A stretch of 64,000 nt of DNA from Sporopachydermia quercuum (GCA_001599295.1 BCGN01000005.1:186001-250000), one strand, 5' to 3'; numbered from the stretch's first letter, positions 11,137-22,087 are shown. The notes: a model not told the origin generated them from the letters alone. A program made the numbers and translations.

Positions 11137-13824
11137 TCATCCAAATCTGATACCATGTTCAGGCTTCCAAACACCAATATGTGGCTGATTCGGCTTTGGT
11201 GCAGGAATTGGTGATACTGATTTCGATGGAGAAGGACTATGAGATCCAAAATCATTAGCGGATTCATGATGCAGTTCTGATCTTCTTGAAAGTCTTTCCT
11301 CCCGTTTCCTTCTTAAGAGGATTTCTCTAAAGAAACGAATTATGTTAGTTACTACAGATGAAATTCATTGCACGAAGAAATCAATCAGTTTCAGCAATCG
11401 TAGTATAGTATGAGAACCAATTTACTATACCAATACCACATGACACTACATTATGATACAGCATAGTACAATATAGTGCTGATATCAACAGTCACCGTTA
11501 ATCAATGCAAAAAGGATAAGCAAATCAACATACCTTTCCAGCAAATTTCCTTCTTCTTGTCTTTCCCTAATGAAAGTCAAACAATCATTTAATAATGCTG
11601 ACACTTTTGCTTTAAGATCAGCATAGAACTTATATCCCTGATCAATATTATTCCTTATTTCTTCGAATTTCAAATATGTATCTTCTAATGCATGCAGAGC
11701 TTCCTGTCTTCTAACTTGTATCGAATCACTTTGATACAAGTTAACCAAAGATTCATTCAAAGTCTGTAAGGTAATTTGTTAGTAATAGTATAGTCATGGA
11801 AATAGACATTACAATGATAAAGATTAGCTAATACTCTCTACTATATAATAACAAATTCATACCTTTATTTCAGNCATCAACTTCATTTGATATTCTTCCT
11901 GTCCTTTCAACCAAGCCAAGTCAGACTCAAAATTTCTCATATGAGAGCTGAATATTCTATCGAATGACGAATAATCATCTATTTCATTGCCTCCACTCAA
12001 CCCAGAAGTTTCTGAATGAGATAAGATCTTTGGTACTATATCAAACTCTCTTGATTTTATTCTTACAGTTTCAATAAACTGTCTTCTTTGCTGTTCCATT
12101 CTTCGTACTAATTTGAGCAAATCTTCTATTTGATCAGCCAATTGAAGTATACTGCTATCAATCCTCACATAGCTTGAATTNGGTATGAAATTTCTTAATG
12201 TATGCTCGTCACCAAGTAATAGATCAATCATAGGATGGACCTCTTTTACTTCGTTTTTGATTAATTCGTCACCAGAAGACGCTTGAGTAACATAGTCACA
12301 TAATTTCTTATATCGTTCTTGGAGATGCTGTGATGCAATTTGACTGTCAACACGTATCCATCTTTTGCCGTATTTCTCCTTTTTCATTATATCTTCGGCT
12401 CTTTCTAGATCTAATTTCTCGGATACTTCATCAAGAAGATCTTTGCCTTCTTCAGACAAATCGCGAAGATCATCAACTGCTTGAACTAGTGCTTCATAGC
12501 CACCATTTGATTTTATCTCACCAATACGTGATAGTATGCTGTTAGGTATCCCTTGTGGTTTTCTAACAGTATCAACACTAGCAGGTAGATTCTGGCTGGT
12601 TAGAAATTGATGTATCTCATGGGTTAGTCCATTGCATTTGCCAATGATGTGATCATCAACATAAGTGTTTGCTTTCTCTTTATATAGCTGTGCAAGAGAT
12701 ATGATTTTATAAGGCGTTAGATCTTTGAATAATCGTCGTTTNACAGAAGCTGTAGTAGCAGAAGTAGTTTTCTGTCGTGTTTTTGTTTCATTTGATTTCA
12801 AGACATCTACTAATAATGGCTCAGCAACAGATTTGCTGATTATTGGCGATAGCTCAGAGAAAGAAGGTATAACGTTTAGATATATAAGATCGTTATCCTT
12901 TTCAGCTCTTGCTAAATTATCTTTGATTTGCTTATATAGACCCTGGAGATCATCAAGGACAGGAGCAGAAACATATCTTGAGCTCATTAAAGCATTTGAG
13001 CATGATTCTAAAGCTGCTTTCAGTCTTGCAACTTCTTCGCCATAGTGTAGCTTGCTTATAGCATCGACGCTCATTCTAAAATGTGCAGCTGCTTCAAAAT
13101 GATACTTCTTACACGTTAAATGATTCATCCATTCAGAACGAAACACTGGAACCCGTGAAGCTTTTTCAAAAGCCCTTGAATAGTAATCAGATACTTGCAT
13201 AGAAATTTTGGCTATCAATGCATTGCTTGTAGCTTCATTCGATATAGCTCTTAGCCAGAACGTCTCTTGTGCTTGAGCGAGCATTAGATACTTCAATGCA
13301 ATTATAGTATCCTCAGACAGGTCGCTTGATTTATATCCTAATTCCTCTGCTATGTTCATCTCTAAATAATATAAGCAACCAGCTGCGTATTGGAAATATA
13401 AGTAAGACTTCTTCAATCCATTGTCTGTTGCCCTACTGACACTTGTTCCAAGTATGGAATAAGCAACTGCTAATTGAAATATGACATTGGCCTGCTCGAA
13501 AGTAAGACTAGCTTCTTTCACAGGATTATCCTTGGTATATCCCAATGTTGGATACCAAGTGAATTCACACAAATCATTAGGAAATTTCTTTATTAAATTG
13601 TTTAGCGCTTCAATGTATTGAATGATTAGATCAGGTGTTGATTCAACGACATTGGTAGCAGTGAGATTGGCAATATTCTGTCGTAAAGAGTGGACTTTCG
13701 CGATGTCATTTTCAAATATAGTTACAGGCTGAAAATACTCTTCGTCTATGAGTTTGCTTATAATTCGGTCCAGAGGAACTGGGTCAGTTGTTCTTGGTGG
13801 GATGAATAGCAGATTGATGCTCAT
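11137..13824 (-). CDS. RIM20: Bro1-domain pH-signalling scaffold Rim20 (PalA), three exons
   Basis: Adaptor that recruits Rim101 and the protease Rim13 to ESCRT-III at endosomes or plasma-membrane foci during alkaline-pH signalling. Exon 1 is about 11863-13824, exon 2 is 11534-11763 and exon 3 is 11137-11326, encoding about 793 residues. The N-terminus INLLFIPPRTTDPVPL and the block FTWYPTLGY...FEQANVIFQLAVAYSILG are PalA/Rim20-like rather than Bro1-like. The Bro1 domain spans roughly 1-370 and the V-shaped coiled-coil domain about 400-740. The spliced tail is proline-rich and ends PHIGVWKPEHGIRFG, resembling the conserved Rim20/PalA end. Introns begin GTATGA and GTATGT. Three Ns fall in the frame. 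The exon 1 boundary may be off by one base. Confidence 0.9.
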
Positions 13825-14114
13825 TATGATGATATCATTCAGTTGTGAGAAGAATACAAGACAATCAAAGTCTTTGTCGAGGTGAAGACAAGAGTAAATG
13901 CAGTTGGCTCACTTGCTCTAAACTCTTTCAACATACTTTTCAATATGCAAAGATGAAGATAGGCAGTATAATTGATAGCTATGATCAGTGGTTTTTTTTA
14001 TTGCTAAATAGAAAGAATTGAGTGATTGTTGATTTCAAACCTGTAAATGCTGGTGAGTTAGAGTTTAAAATATATGCATGAACATGCAAGTGTGTAATAA
14101 GATTCAAATTTTAA

Positions 14115-14215
14115 GTAAACCTTAATTATTATGAAATCTTACGAGAATTGGAGGGGANTTCTGGACACTTTTCTTTGGTAGATTGAGATATATTGAAACC
14201 AAAATTAAGGTTTAC
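14115..14215. repeat. 13-bp perfect inverted repeat with 75-nt loop
   Basis: GTAAACCTTAATT at 14115-14127 is the exact reverse complement of AATTAAGGTTTAC at 14203-14215. It is intergenic, about 300-400 bp upstream of RIM20 and 490 bp past the CEF1 stop. It could form a long-loop stem or mark a binding-site pair. No flanking duplication shows that it is a mobile element. Confidence 0.75.
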
Positions 14216-14383
14216 ATGTAAGATAGTTTACAAAAACTTTGTTGGATTGATCCTTGCATTTTCCCTACTAATAAAAGATTAAACATAATAGACTGAATAT
14301 AAATAAAGAAATTGTTTCTTTATTTTGACTTCTCAATTCAATTTGATAAAGTGATTTATGAAACAATATGTTTGTTCCATAAT

Positions 14384-14419
14384 ATGTGTAACGGATCTGA
14401 AAATCAATCTGTTACACAT
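14384..14419. repeat. 9-bp hairpin ATGTGTAAC/GTTACACAT
   Basis: Arms at 14384-14392 and 14411-14419 are perfectly complementary, with an 18-nt loop. It lies 3' of CEF1 (minus strand) and could be part of its 3' untranslated region. It has no U-tract typical of a bacterial-style terminator, nor would one be expected here. Confidence 0.55.
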
Positions 14420-14700
14420 CTGGACAATTCTTATATACTTTTAATTTACATAACCTCAATTGTCAATGTTAGCATAAGTATCAGTCATAAGAGTACGGGA
14501 ACTATGAATTCTACTTTAATTCTACAACATCAATATATCATTGGAAGGATATTCTTTGATAAATACATTCTTTGGTATATAGTGGATATAGCTGAACCTA
14601 CATCCAAATTTGGATATCAATCCTTTATATGATTTCCTCAGTCATATCCATGATAACCAGCTACTATGCAGTGAAGTAAAAGATGACCCAAATTCTTATT

Positions 14701-16899
14701 TCAGTTTGTCTCTCCATTTGCCATGGCTACTTGAAAATCAGAATATTGCTGTTCAAGTTCCCTTTCAGATTCTAGCAGAAAATCTAATTCGTTCTGAAGT
14801 GAGTTCTGACGGAATTCAATGCCCACAATCTCACTTTCCAATGCATTCTTAAACACCTTCTCCTCAATTGAGGCTTCTATCAGTTGAGTTTGGTGCTCAA
14901 AATGCCTTTTCAAAATAGATTCTTCTCGCGTTCTATATCCTTTTATTAGTTTTTCATACTTGGCTTGTGCACTTATTACCTTCTGGTTTATTTGACCAAC
15001 AAATGAGTCTAAGGATTCCACAGAGTTGATTTGAGAATAGGAATAATTGACTTCTTTGGTGAACCATTCTCTGAATTTACTCAATTTCTCATCATCCAAA
15101 TAATTTTCTGCTTCTAATTTGAACCATTGAATTTCCTTCTTCTTGTCAGGGAACACACCTGATTTAATTAGATCAATTGTTTCCTGCCAAATTTCCTTTT
15201 CTAGGGTTTTCGTAGCAGCCGAACCATTAAGCTTGAAAATACCATTACCAGCTTCAATATTAGGTATTGGTAAATTTCTTAGCAAAGATTCAGGTTTATC
15301 TAACCTCTCTTGCTCTAACCGTATGTTTTCCAATAATATTCTCTGCCTTTCTTTCTCACCTTCGTCCTTATCTATCTTTTGCACCATCAGGTCATCGTTT
15401 GATTCGTCGACCTCTGGAACTATTAATTCAAATTCATTTTTTGGTTTAGGCAAGCGTGATAAAACATTCTTGAGGCCAGAGGTAGTACCGAGTCCCTTGT
15501 TAACACCTAAGTTATCATGCCGTGGTGTTTGCTGTATATTTCCCATTTTGAGCGCTGGTGTTGCCAATGGATTAGGCGTATGTCCAATAGGAGTTGCATT
15601 AATATGGCTTGCGATTTCTGATCTTATTGTTCTGGGTACTACAAATTTGCCTGTCGACGTTATTACATCGTCACCACCAAGTAATGATGACTCCGCTTTA
15701 GTCATACTTTGAATATCGTTGATAGCATTAGCTACACGTTCATCGTGCGTCGTTTCTGAAACCGTCTTCAAATTACCGGTATCTATCATTTTGGATGTAT
15801 ATTCAGATAAAAGATTTCCAGTTATTCCTTCATCATCTTCTTTATTGTAAGTAGAAGTCATACGCTGAACTAGTTCCGTATCTTTAATCAAATCCTCAAT
15901 CTCTTTTTGATCTGCTAGAGGCGCTGGTAGCACCAACCTCCTTCTTTTAGCTATACTTTCATTATCTTGTTCTACCATTAACTTCTGCAAACGAGCAGCA
16001 GTAATGGCATCTTGTGTTGACAGTTCATTTGAGCGTTTCTTGTCATTTTTTTTATCTGCACTTTCTTTCTTCTTGTTTGGTTTACCGGTGATTTGCTCGT
16101 GTTTCAAACCTTTTTCATCTACTAACGTCTGGAATTTATTACGTTCTGATTCATTAAGCTTGTCTTCAGCTGAAGTATCGTAAAAACCTTTGGCGACTAC
16201 TCTTTGAAAAGGGATTTCTTCACTATAATCAATTTCCGTCTCATTCTTCTTTCTTTTCAACCTTGTTACGATTCCTGCGTTTTTAAGTTCTCTTCTTTTC
16301 TGCAATAAGGCTATTCTTCTGCTTTGTTCCAATAACCGTTCTCTATCTTTCCTTTTAGCCTTTTTACCCTGAGTATTTGCCAATCTTGCTCTTGCTTCAG
16401 ACAGCATTTCTTTTTCATCATCATCCATATCGATTGCATCTGGTCTTGCTGGTTTTGTTTCAGCACTGCTATTCACTTGACGAGCTATTGAAGTTCTGGA
16501 GTTATTGGCACTTGGTTCAGCTTCGATTCCTGAAGCACTTAGCTTTAAATCTTCGCCTTCTTTGGAATTCAGATGTTCCACATCTTCCAGCAACGTTTGA
16601 TACCTTTCTAAACATTGGGTTGCCGTTCTTCCTACCATAGGCGCTATAGTTCTCCATTGTGTTGGCATAAGCTTAGCTAATCTCAATAGTTTCTCATCTT
16701 CTTCTCTCGACCATTCAATTTTCTTGATAGAAGGATCCAACCATTCGTTCCATCTTGCTTTCGCCTGCTTTGCTGTTTTCCTAGCTAACAGAGACGACAC
16801 TCTGGGCCATTGATTCAGTCCATATTTCGACACTGCTGCTCTCAGAATCTCATCTTCAACATTGGTCCAAACACCACCTTTCACATAATTTGGCGCCAT
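14701..16899 (-). CDS. CEF1: Cdc5-type Myb splicing factor, Prp19 complex (CEF1)
   Basis: Essential Prp19-complex (NTC) protein acting in spliceosome activation and catalysis. The single exon encodes 732 residues. Myb repeat 1 (about 8-56, GGVWTNVEDEILRAAVSKYG...ARWNEWLDP) and repeat 2 (about 58-106, EWSREEDEKLLRLAK...QCLERYQTLLE) have the characteristic tryptophans. A KKAKRKDRERLLEQSRRIALLQKRRELKNAGI block and an RKKNETEIDYSEEIPFQ block follow, as in CDC5L. The second half holds the GKFVVPRT and TPNPLATP segments and a C-terminal coiled coil. At 732 residues it is longer than the roughly 590-residue S. cerevisiae protein and nearer to CDC5L/Cdc5. The start ATG at 16899 gives MAPNYVKGGVW, the family N-terminus. 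Confidence 0.94.
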   Translation of the reverse strand: MAPNYVKGGVWTNVEDEILRAAVSKYGLNQWPRVSSLLARKTAKQAKARWNEWLDPSIKKIEWSREEDEKLLRLAKLMPTQWRTIAPMVGRTATQCLERYQTLLEDVEHLNSKEGEDLKLSASGIEAEPSANNSRTSIARQVNSSAETKPARPDAIDMDDDEKEMLSEARARLANTQGKKAKRKDRERLLEQSRRIALLQKRRELKNAGIVTRLKRKKNETEIDYSEEIPFQRVVAKGFYDTSAEDKLNESERNKFQTLVDEKGLKHEQITGKPNKKKESADKKNDKKRSNELSTQDAITAARLQKLMVEQDNESIAKRRRLVLPAPLADQKEIEDLIKDTELVQRMTSTYNKEDDEGITGNLLSEYTSKMIDTGNLKTVSETTHDERVANAINDIQSMTKAESSLLGGDDVITSTGKFVVPRTIRSEIASHINATPIGHTPNPLATPALKMGNIQQTPRHDNLGVNKGLGTTSGLKNVLSRLPKPKNEFELIVPEVDESNDDLMVQKIDKDEGEKERQRILLENIRLEQERLDKPESLLRNLPIPNIEAGNGIFKLNGSAATKTLEKEIWQETIDLIKSGVFPDKKKEIQWFKLEAENYLDDEKLSKFREWFTKEVNYSYSQINSVESLDSFVGQINQKVISAQAKYEKLIKGYRTREESILKRHFEHQTQLIEASIEEKVFKNALESEIVGIEFRQNSLQNELDFLLESERELEQQYSDFQVAMANGETN

Positions 16900-17524
16900 G
16901 ATGGGCAGACTACGTCCTTATGACTATATGAATAGATATTTGTATCAACAGACCGTTTAAACACCTCACATTCAAATTCTAGCAGATTTTAATATTGTAT
17001 TCACCAAATGGATATAGTATATGGAAATATAAATGATGAAGCTATAGATCATAACATGATTTCATAACATGATTTCATAACATGATTTCATAACATGATT
17101 TCGTAACATGATTTCCCTCATAGTTTCGATAATTCATAAAAAGAATGAAAAGAGATATTCTGCATCTTATTACAGGGAGAAGAAGTGAACGAAAAGCGGA
17201 AAAGATAACTTGTGTACTAGCGGAGTAATTCTCAAGATACTTTAATGTTAGGTCTCACTAGCGTAAACGGGGGGTTACTAGAAGACTCTACCAGATGGTA
17301 GCATGTCAGATGTGTCAACTGAAACTACCAACAAACAAGCGGAGGAAACACTTAAACCTATTACTATTATCAACAATATACAGCATACAATTCTTGTTTT
17401 AAAGTGCCTTTTCAAATTATATTTGACAGCTTAAACGCTTAAATTAATGGGTGTTAAATGATGAAATTTAACTGTTATTGTAGAATCAACAGCACAATAT
17501 AGATAAGTCAACCGTTTGTGTATC
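16900..17524. other. divergent promoter region CEF1/EFR3
   Basis: About 625 bp between divergent start codons. The main feature is the 13-bp tandem repeat at 17051-17115. The rest is AT-rich with no recognised site. Confidence 0.55.
17051..17115. repeat. 13-bp tandem repeat, 5 copies, in the CEF1/EFR3 promoter
   Basis: The unit ATAACATGATTTC occurs five times head to tail; only the last copy has a first-base change (A to G). It lies about 150 bp upstream of CEF1 and 410 bp upstream of EFR3. The near-perfect identity implies recent expansion. It may array a protein-binding site, since CATGATTTC-like cores recur every 13 bp. Confidence 0.92.
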
Positions 17525-20443
17525 ATGTTGCGAAAATTCACACCTAAGCATCAAAGGATCATCCTTCAATGCTATCCTCCTGGTAGAGGAACAGATAAAA
17601 AGCCCAATTCTTCAGAGCTGTCATACTTATTGTACTATGCATCTACTAGAAGGACAAAGCTAGAGAAAGTAGGTGCTTTCTTGGAAAAGAAAACAATATC
17701 AGATTGTTATAAATCAAGAGTTGGTAATGTTCAAGTCACCTTGGATATTCTTAATGCACTAACTTCTAAGTGTCCCGATAACCTTGATGTTTTTGCCCCG
17801 AATTTGATTAGAATTATTTTAGCAGTTTTGAAAACAGATGATTTGGCTTTATGCCAATATATGTTACCATTATTTAGAAGTTTCTGCTCAACAATTCACC
17901 ATGATATCTTTGTTGGAGATAGAAGCTTTGTTGCCTCCTTCCAGCAAGTATGTGATACGTTTCTATCAATTGGCAGACAATTTTCAAGGCCAAATCACAT
18001 TGCGGGAAGTCCAAACGAAGTTCAATGGAAACTGGTTGCACTGGATGCTTGCAGGAGCATTTCATTAGTTATCAGACATTTAGAAGAGTTAGGACATTTA
18101 TTGTTATCAGAGATTATCCCATTTATTCTGGATTGTATAAGTAAAGGTCAATTTTCTCCAAGATTAAAGGCAAACTCGAAAGAAGATATCAGCGAAATTA
18201 GCCAACTAAGAGATTTCAGTTTGGAGCATTTGGGATCTCAAGTTTCTGATTTGGATGATGTTGATAAGCCTGTTCTATCTGATATTTCACCAATATCCAC
18301 TAATGTATCTTCCGGGTCGAATAGGTCCAGAACCAATGCTGGTGATGGCAATAGAGACGAAGCCGAAGAGGATGATTCCGATTTACTGGTAGGAACAAAC
18401 CTACAACCGGTTCGAACTAAAATAATCAAATCTCAAACTAGAATTCTGACTGGTGTTGAAGAATCAGTAGAAGTCGAAGCAATGAGAACACTTCGTCATT
18501 ATTTCATGTCTGATGTGCCACAGCAAATTACTTCAACCTCTGAAAGAGTTATGCATTATATATATTCGTATGAGTGCCCCATTCAGTGGAGTACTACGCT
18601 GATTTTGATTGCTACTAAATGGGTACCTGTACAATTGAGATACGTCCTACTCACTACTCTTGTATCATTAGTGGAAAAGGCAGAATCCGTAAGATCGAAG
18701 AGCGAAACACTTATCATTATCTCCGCTTTATTACGATCATCTATCACGATCATGGGACTCTCAGTTATTGATATTTTACGTGAACTGCTTGCTTATGAAT
18801 CAAGAATCATCGTTGATACTGCAACTAATAGACAACCGGAAATCCATCCTGATCGTATTGATCATTTCATTCGACTAATATCAGATGTCATTGCTAATCT
18901 TTCAATGCACATTTATTACTTTGATCAAGTTCGTGATATGGTAGCAGAACTAGTATTCAAAGCAACAGGTAGATCCCAAGGCACTAACGATAGTAATACC
19001 TCTGAGAATTCCGATAGGTTGGAACTAAATGGCACATCGGTGTTTGGATCTTCTGTTCATTCATCGGATTCTGAATCAAAACTAAGATTTGAACATGTTT
19101 CAAGAGAAACGAACTATGAATTGTATGCTCCATCAATTCTCAGCAATATACCAAAAGTATTGAAAATTAGTGCTATACAGAAATCAGGCATTCCAAGGTC
19201 TAAATGTGAACTAGACTGTTGGGAAGGCTCATTTTTCTTACTCAGAAGTGAGAACCAAACTCTAAGAAACATATTTATACAGGTTTTCACTGAGTTCATT
19301 GAATTAGAATACCTACCAAATTCAATTGAAGCAGTTGATTTGTCTCCAGATAAGTTCCAACAAATTGTACTTACTGATAATGCAAATTCTGCTCAGATTC
19401 CTGTTATTATTTCTAGCGTTTGCCGGCAGTTTCTCAATAATTCACTGTCAAATAACGATTATGTATTACTATACAAAATGATTTATGTCTTACAACAGGC
19501 GTTTCCCGTGAAGGTATTCTCAAGAGGTTTACCTTATGTATTGGGTGTTGANATATCGACCAAGGATAGTGAATCTGACGATGGTTCGAATAACAGACAT
19601 AATTATCTTCAGGTTTCTGATAACTCGTCTAAGTTTTCACTTGAGAAATGCAAAGCTTTGCTGTCATTCACATTTGCATTCGTTTATAGAGGAATCAATG
19701 AACTTCAAATGAATAATATCAAAGATTGGTATCAAGATGAATTGCAGAAAAGACTTGATAGTAACATCTGGTACAATTCTTTCCCAGTACCTCATCCGGT
19801 TGATGGTGATAATACTGAGACAGTTAATTATCATATACCAAAGGATATACCGAAAGCTGAGAAGGGCAATAATGAAGATGAGAATCAAATAAGAAATGCC
19901 CTAATTGGAGCCTCATCAACTAATATTGAAGGGATCAAACAATCTTTAAAAGATCACTGGAAATTATCAGCGCCTGTTATTAATAGTATTACTACTGCTG
20001 TTGATTTCACTTCAGACACTCGTTCGATCGCCTCAGGTAGCCTTTTGAACTCGTCAATAGTCCACTCTTTACTATTACCAACATTCCACGAATCATCAGA
20101 AAATCTATCGAAAAATCCTTTGGCACTAGATGCATATTCTTCTGCTTTGCTTGGTAATCAAAGACTGAGAGTGCTATCTTCTAGCTCCTTATCTTCTGCA
20201 GCACAGTCAATCAATCTGGAATTAGCTGATGGCTCACAATTGGTTTCGTATCCCACAGTCAGTGAATTAAGAAAAAATGCTGCTATTGGATTGTCTTCCC
20301 TGCCTGATACACCGTTTGGAGAGTATTCTTTCAAAGGTAGGACTGACNTGCCAATTAATGGTAACAAGAAAGACGATCTTAGTAGTATCTTATTGGAATT
20401 GACACTGGATGGACCTGCAAATACTGGCTATTTTACAAGATAG
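17525..20443 (+). CDS. EFR3: plasma-membrane anchor of the Stt4 PI 4-kinase (EFR3)
   Basis: Scaffold that holds the Stt4-Ypp1 phosphatidylinositol 4-kinase complex at plasma-membrane patches. The single exon encodes 972 residues. The first ATG in frame is at 17525, giving MLRKFTPKHQRIILQCYPPG. The basic N-terminal block (KHQ, GRGTDKKP, STRRTKLEKV) aligns with Efr3 and is the lipid-binding patch in the family. The next part is an alpha-helical repeat rod (about 60-700). The C-terminal third is Ser/Asn-rich and poorly conserved. Two Ns fall in frame without breaking it. Its length exceeds yeast Efr3 (782 residues), mostly through low-complexity segments. Confidence 0.9.
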   Translation: MLRKFTPKHQRIILQCYPPGRGTDKKPNSSELSYLLYYASTRRTKLEKVGAFLEKKTISDCYKSRVGNVQVTLDILNALTSKCPDNLDVFAPNLIRIILAVLKTDDLALCQYMLPLFRSFCSTIHHDIFVGDRSFVASFQQVCDTFLSIGRQFSRPNHIAGSPNEVQWKLVALDACRSISLVIRHLEELGHLLLSEIIPFILDCISKGQFSPRLKANSKEDISEISQLRDFSLEHLGSQVSDLDDVDKPVLSDISPISTNVSSGSNRSRTNAGDGNRDEAEEDDSDLLVGTNLQPVRTKIIKSQTRILTGVEESVEVEAMRTLRHYFMSDVPQQITSTSERVMHYIYSYECPIQWSTTLILIATKWVPVQLRYVLLTTLVSLVEKAESVRSKSETLIIISALLRSSITIMGLSVIDILRELLAYESRIIVDTATNRQPEIHPDRIDHFIRLISDVIANLSMHIYYFDQVRDMVAELVFKATGRSQGTNDSNTSENSDRLELNGTSVFGSSVHSSDSESKLRFEHVSRETNYELYAPSILSNIPKVLKISAIQKSGIPRSKCELDCWEGSFFLLRSENQTLRNIFIQVFTEFIELEYLPNSIEAVDLSPDKFQQIVLTDNANSAQIPVIISSVCRQFLNNSLSNNDYVLLYKMIYVLQQAFPVKVFSRGLPYVLGVXISTKDSESDDGSNNRHNYLQVSDNSSKFSLEKCKALLSFTFAFVYRGINELQMNNIKDWYQDELQKRLDSNIWYNSFPVPHPVDGDNTETVNYHIPKDIPKAEKGNNEDENQIRNALIGASSTNIEGIKQSLKDHWKLSAPVINSITTAVDFTSDTRSIASGSLLNSSIVHSLLLPTFHESSENLSKNPLALDAYSSALLGNQRLRVLSSSSLSSAAQSINLELADGSQLVSYPTVSELRKNAAIGLSSLPDTPFGEYSFKGRTDXPINGNKKDDLSSILLELTLDGPANTGYFTR

Positions 20444-21193
20444 ATTCCAAGATCTACATAGATGTTTAGCGAAAATTGGCAACGGGAATACTGCTACTTG
20501 ATTAAATGAAACATCTGTATCCTCTAATTTTATCTGCATATATAATGCATTGTATAGTACAAGTATCCTTGATTGAATAATACGTGATATGAATATATGA
20601 TTAGAAGGGTAAAGAGGACATTACATAATAACCTTGACCAGAAATGAGAACAGTAAAGAATAAAATTATATTGTTGTAGGTAGAGGGTAAAAGTTATGAA
20701 AGTCAGGATGATGATGACGAATTAACGATTGCAACCTATGGTATGAAGCACAAACTAGGCAAGCAACTTCATCAAATTATTCAAAAATAACGATAGCGGC
20801 ACCATTGATTACATAAAATCCAGGAAAAAGAAATGACTTAAAAAAACAGAACAAAACAATCAAAATCAATAAACACGACGCCAGAAACAAGAATACAAAA
20901 CTAATGAATGCTCTCCGTTTCATTCTGTTATATAATTGAAACACAACAGAAAAATGCAAAAACATGGGCACCCAATAGCTTTAGATCAATATTAACTTCT
21001 CCGTTCAATCAAACCAAACAACTTTTTAACGATAGTAATACTGCCCTATACCGTCTTCATTTTTGATAAAGTCATCTTACGCACTTCTTCATACCTTGAG
21101 ATGTATGTCCTTCAACATAATATTTTCAACAAAACCTTCTAAATCCATAATTTCATCCTTCTACATGATAAAACCACATTGCCATTATTGCCA
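20444..21193. other. convergent intergenic region EFR3/CAF20-like
   Basis: Mostly 3' untranslated and spacer DNA. A 36-codon acidic open stretch on the plus strand (about 20681-20791) follows a TTGTAG acceptor-like site, but no first exon can be joined convincingly. It is not called as a gene. Confidence 0.45.
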
Positions 21194-22087
21194 TTATTTT
21201 GTTTCTTTCTTTCGACCGTCAGATTCGCCAAAACTCTTTCTTGGATGCCCCCTATGAATATGATGATGGTGATTATGGTTTTTATTTTTATGAGAATGTG
21301 TGTGGCGCGATGGGACGCTTGTCCATCCTTCATCATCAACATCATCAGCAATCGCACTTCCTTCCATATCAATATGTATTGGTTCGACGTGCTTCCTATA
21401 AGTTTGGTCAGGAGTTGTTGTTTGAGATATTAATGGACGAGGTGTATCTATATATGATGTGAATGTTAGTATATGATTCGGTGACAATTCGAAAACTTGA
21501 CGTAGCAAATTCGATCGTATTCACTAACTCATTTGAATAATTCAATTCCCCTTAACGTACCATTTGATCTTGACGATCTTCGTTTAGTATGAACGAAACC
21601 ACCATATACTGTTGTTAGCTCCTCAATCGGCACATCAGCAGATTCATCTATTTGTTGTCGGACTTCATCTGATACTTCTAACTCAAGAGGATGACTATTT
21701 GAAGGAGCAGGTGGATGATCTGCTTTTGAAAACCGTGGTCTGTAGGCATTATCTCTAAAATCCAGATATTAGTGTTCAATCATTAGGAGCTGAAAACAGA
21801 CAAGCAGATGAAAAATGAATGGCCATGGAGCAATCACTGAATTGAACTGCTATATTTTATGCTAACCAGGTATTGTCCTCGCCAAATAAACATAATAAAA
21901 GCTCCAATTATCAAACATACGAATGAGAGAATCTCTTTTTAGTTCCAAAAGTACCGAATTTCTCTGCAACTGCATCTTTTATGCTTTCTACCATTTGACT
22001 GAATTCTTCCAGATTGCTACCTTCTGGAGCACCCACTTGCGGGCTTTTCGCCAGTTCAAACAATAAATCCTCTGAATATTTCACCAT
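21194..22087 (-). CDS. CAF20: CAF20-like eIF4E-binding protein, three exons
   Basis: Likely cap-dependent translation inhibitor that competes with eIF4G for eIF4E. Exon 1 is 21921-22087, exon 2 is 21561-21754 and exon 3 is 21194-21447. The introns are 166 and 113 nt; the second has GTACGT and TACTAAC. The 204-residue product begins MVKYSEDLLFELAKSP. YSEDLLF fits the eIF4E-binding consensus Y-x4-L-hydrophobic at the same N-terminal place as yeast Caf20 (MIKYTIDELFQL). A DDEGWTS patch resembles the DGWCT block of Caf20. The C-terminus has an unusual His/Lys/Asn-rich run (about 175-190). Overall similarity is low, so the call rests mainly on the N-terminal motif, the position of the DGW patch and the small basic/acidic make-up. 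Confidence 0.65.

Larger units (their letters stand above)
13825..14700. other. intergenic DNA upstream of RIM20, downstream of CEF1
   Basis: AT-rich. It contains a 13-bp inverted repeat (14115-14127 with 14203-14215) and a 9-bp hairpin (14384-14419). An N lies near 14158. A plus-strand open frame (14312-14632) starts without ATG and is not called. Confidence 0.5.

Noticed and set aside
12330-12545. Various 60-190 codon frames antisense to RIM20, CEF1, PAH1 and EFR3
   Set aside because: They lie opposite well-supported genes, lack homology and often lack ATG starts.
14312-14632. 106-codon plus-strand open frame between CEF1 and RIM20
   Set aside because: It starts without ATG, is rich in Ile/Tyr/Ser as expected of AT-rich noncoding DNA, and has no family resemblance.
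20681-20791. 36-codon acidic open stretch after a TTGTAG acceptor, downstream of EFR3
   Set aside because: No donor within EFR3 joins it in phase; the only possible first exon (about 20596) would give a 40-residue protein with no CTAAC branch site.
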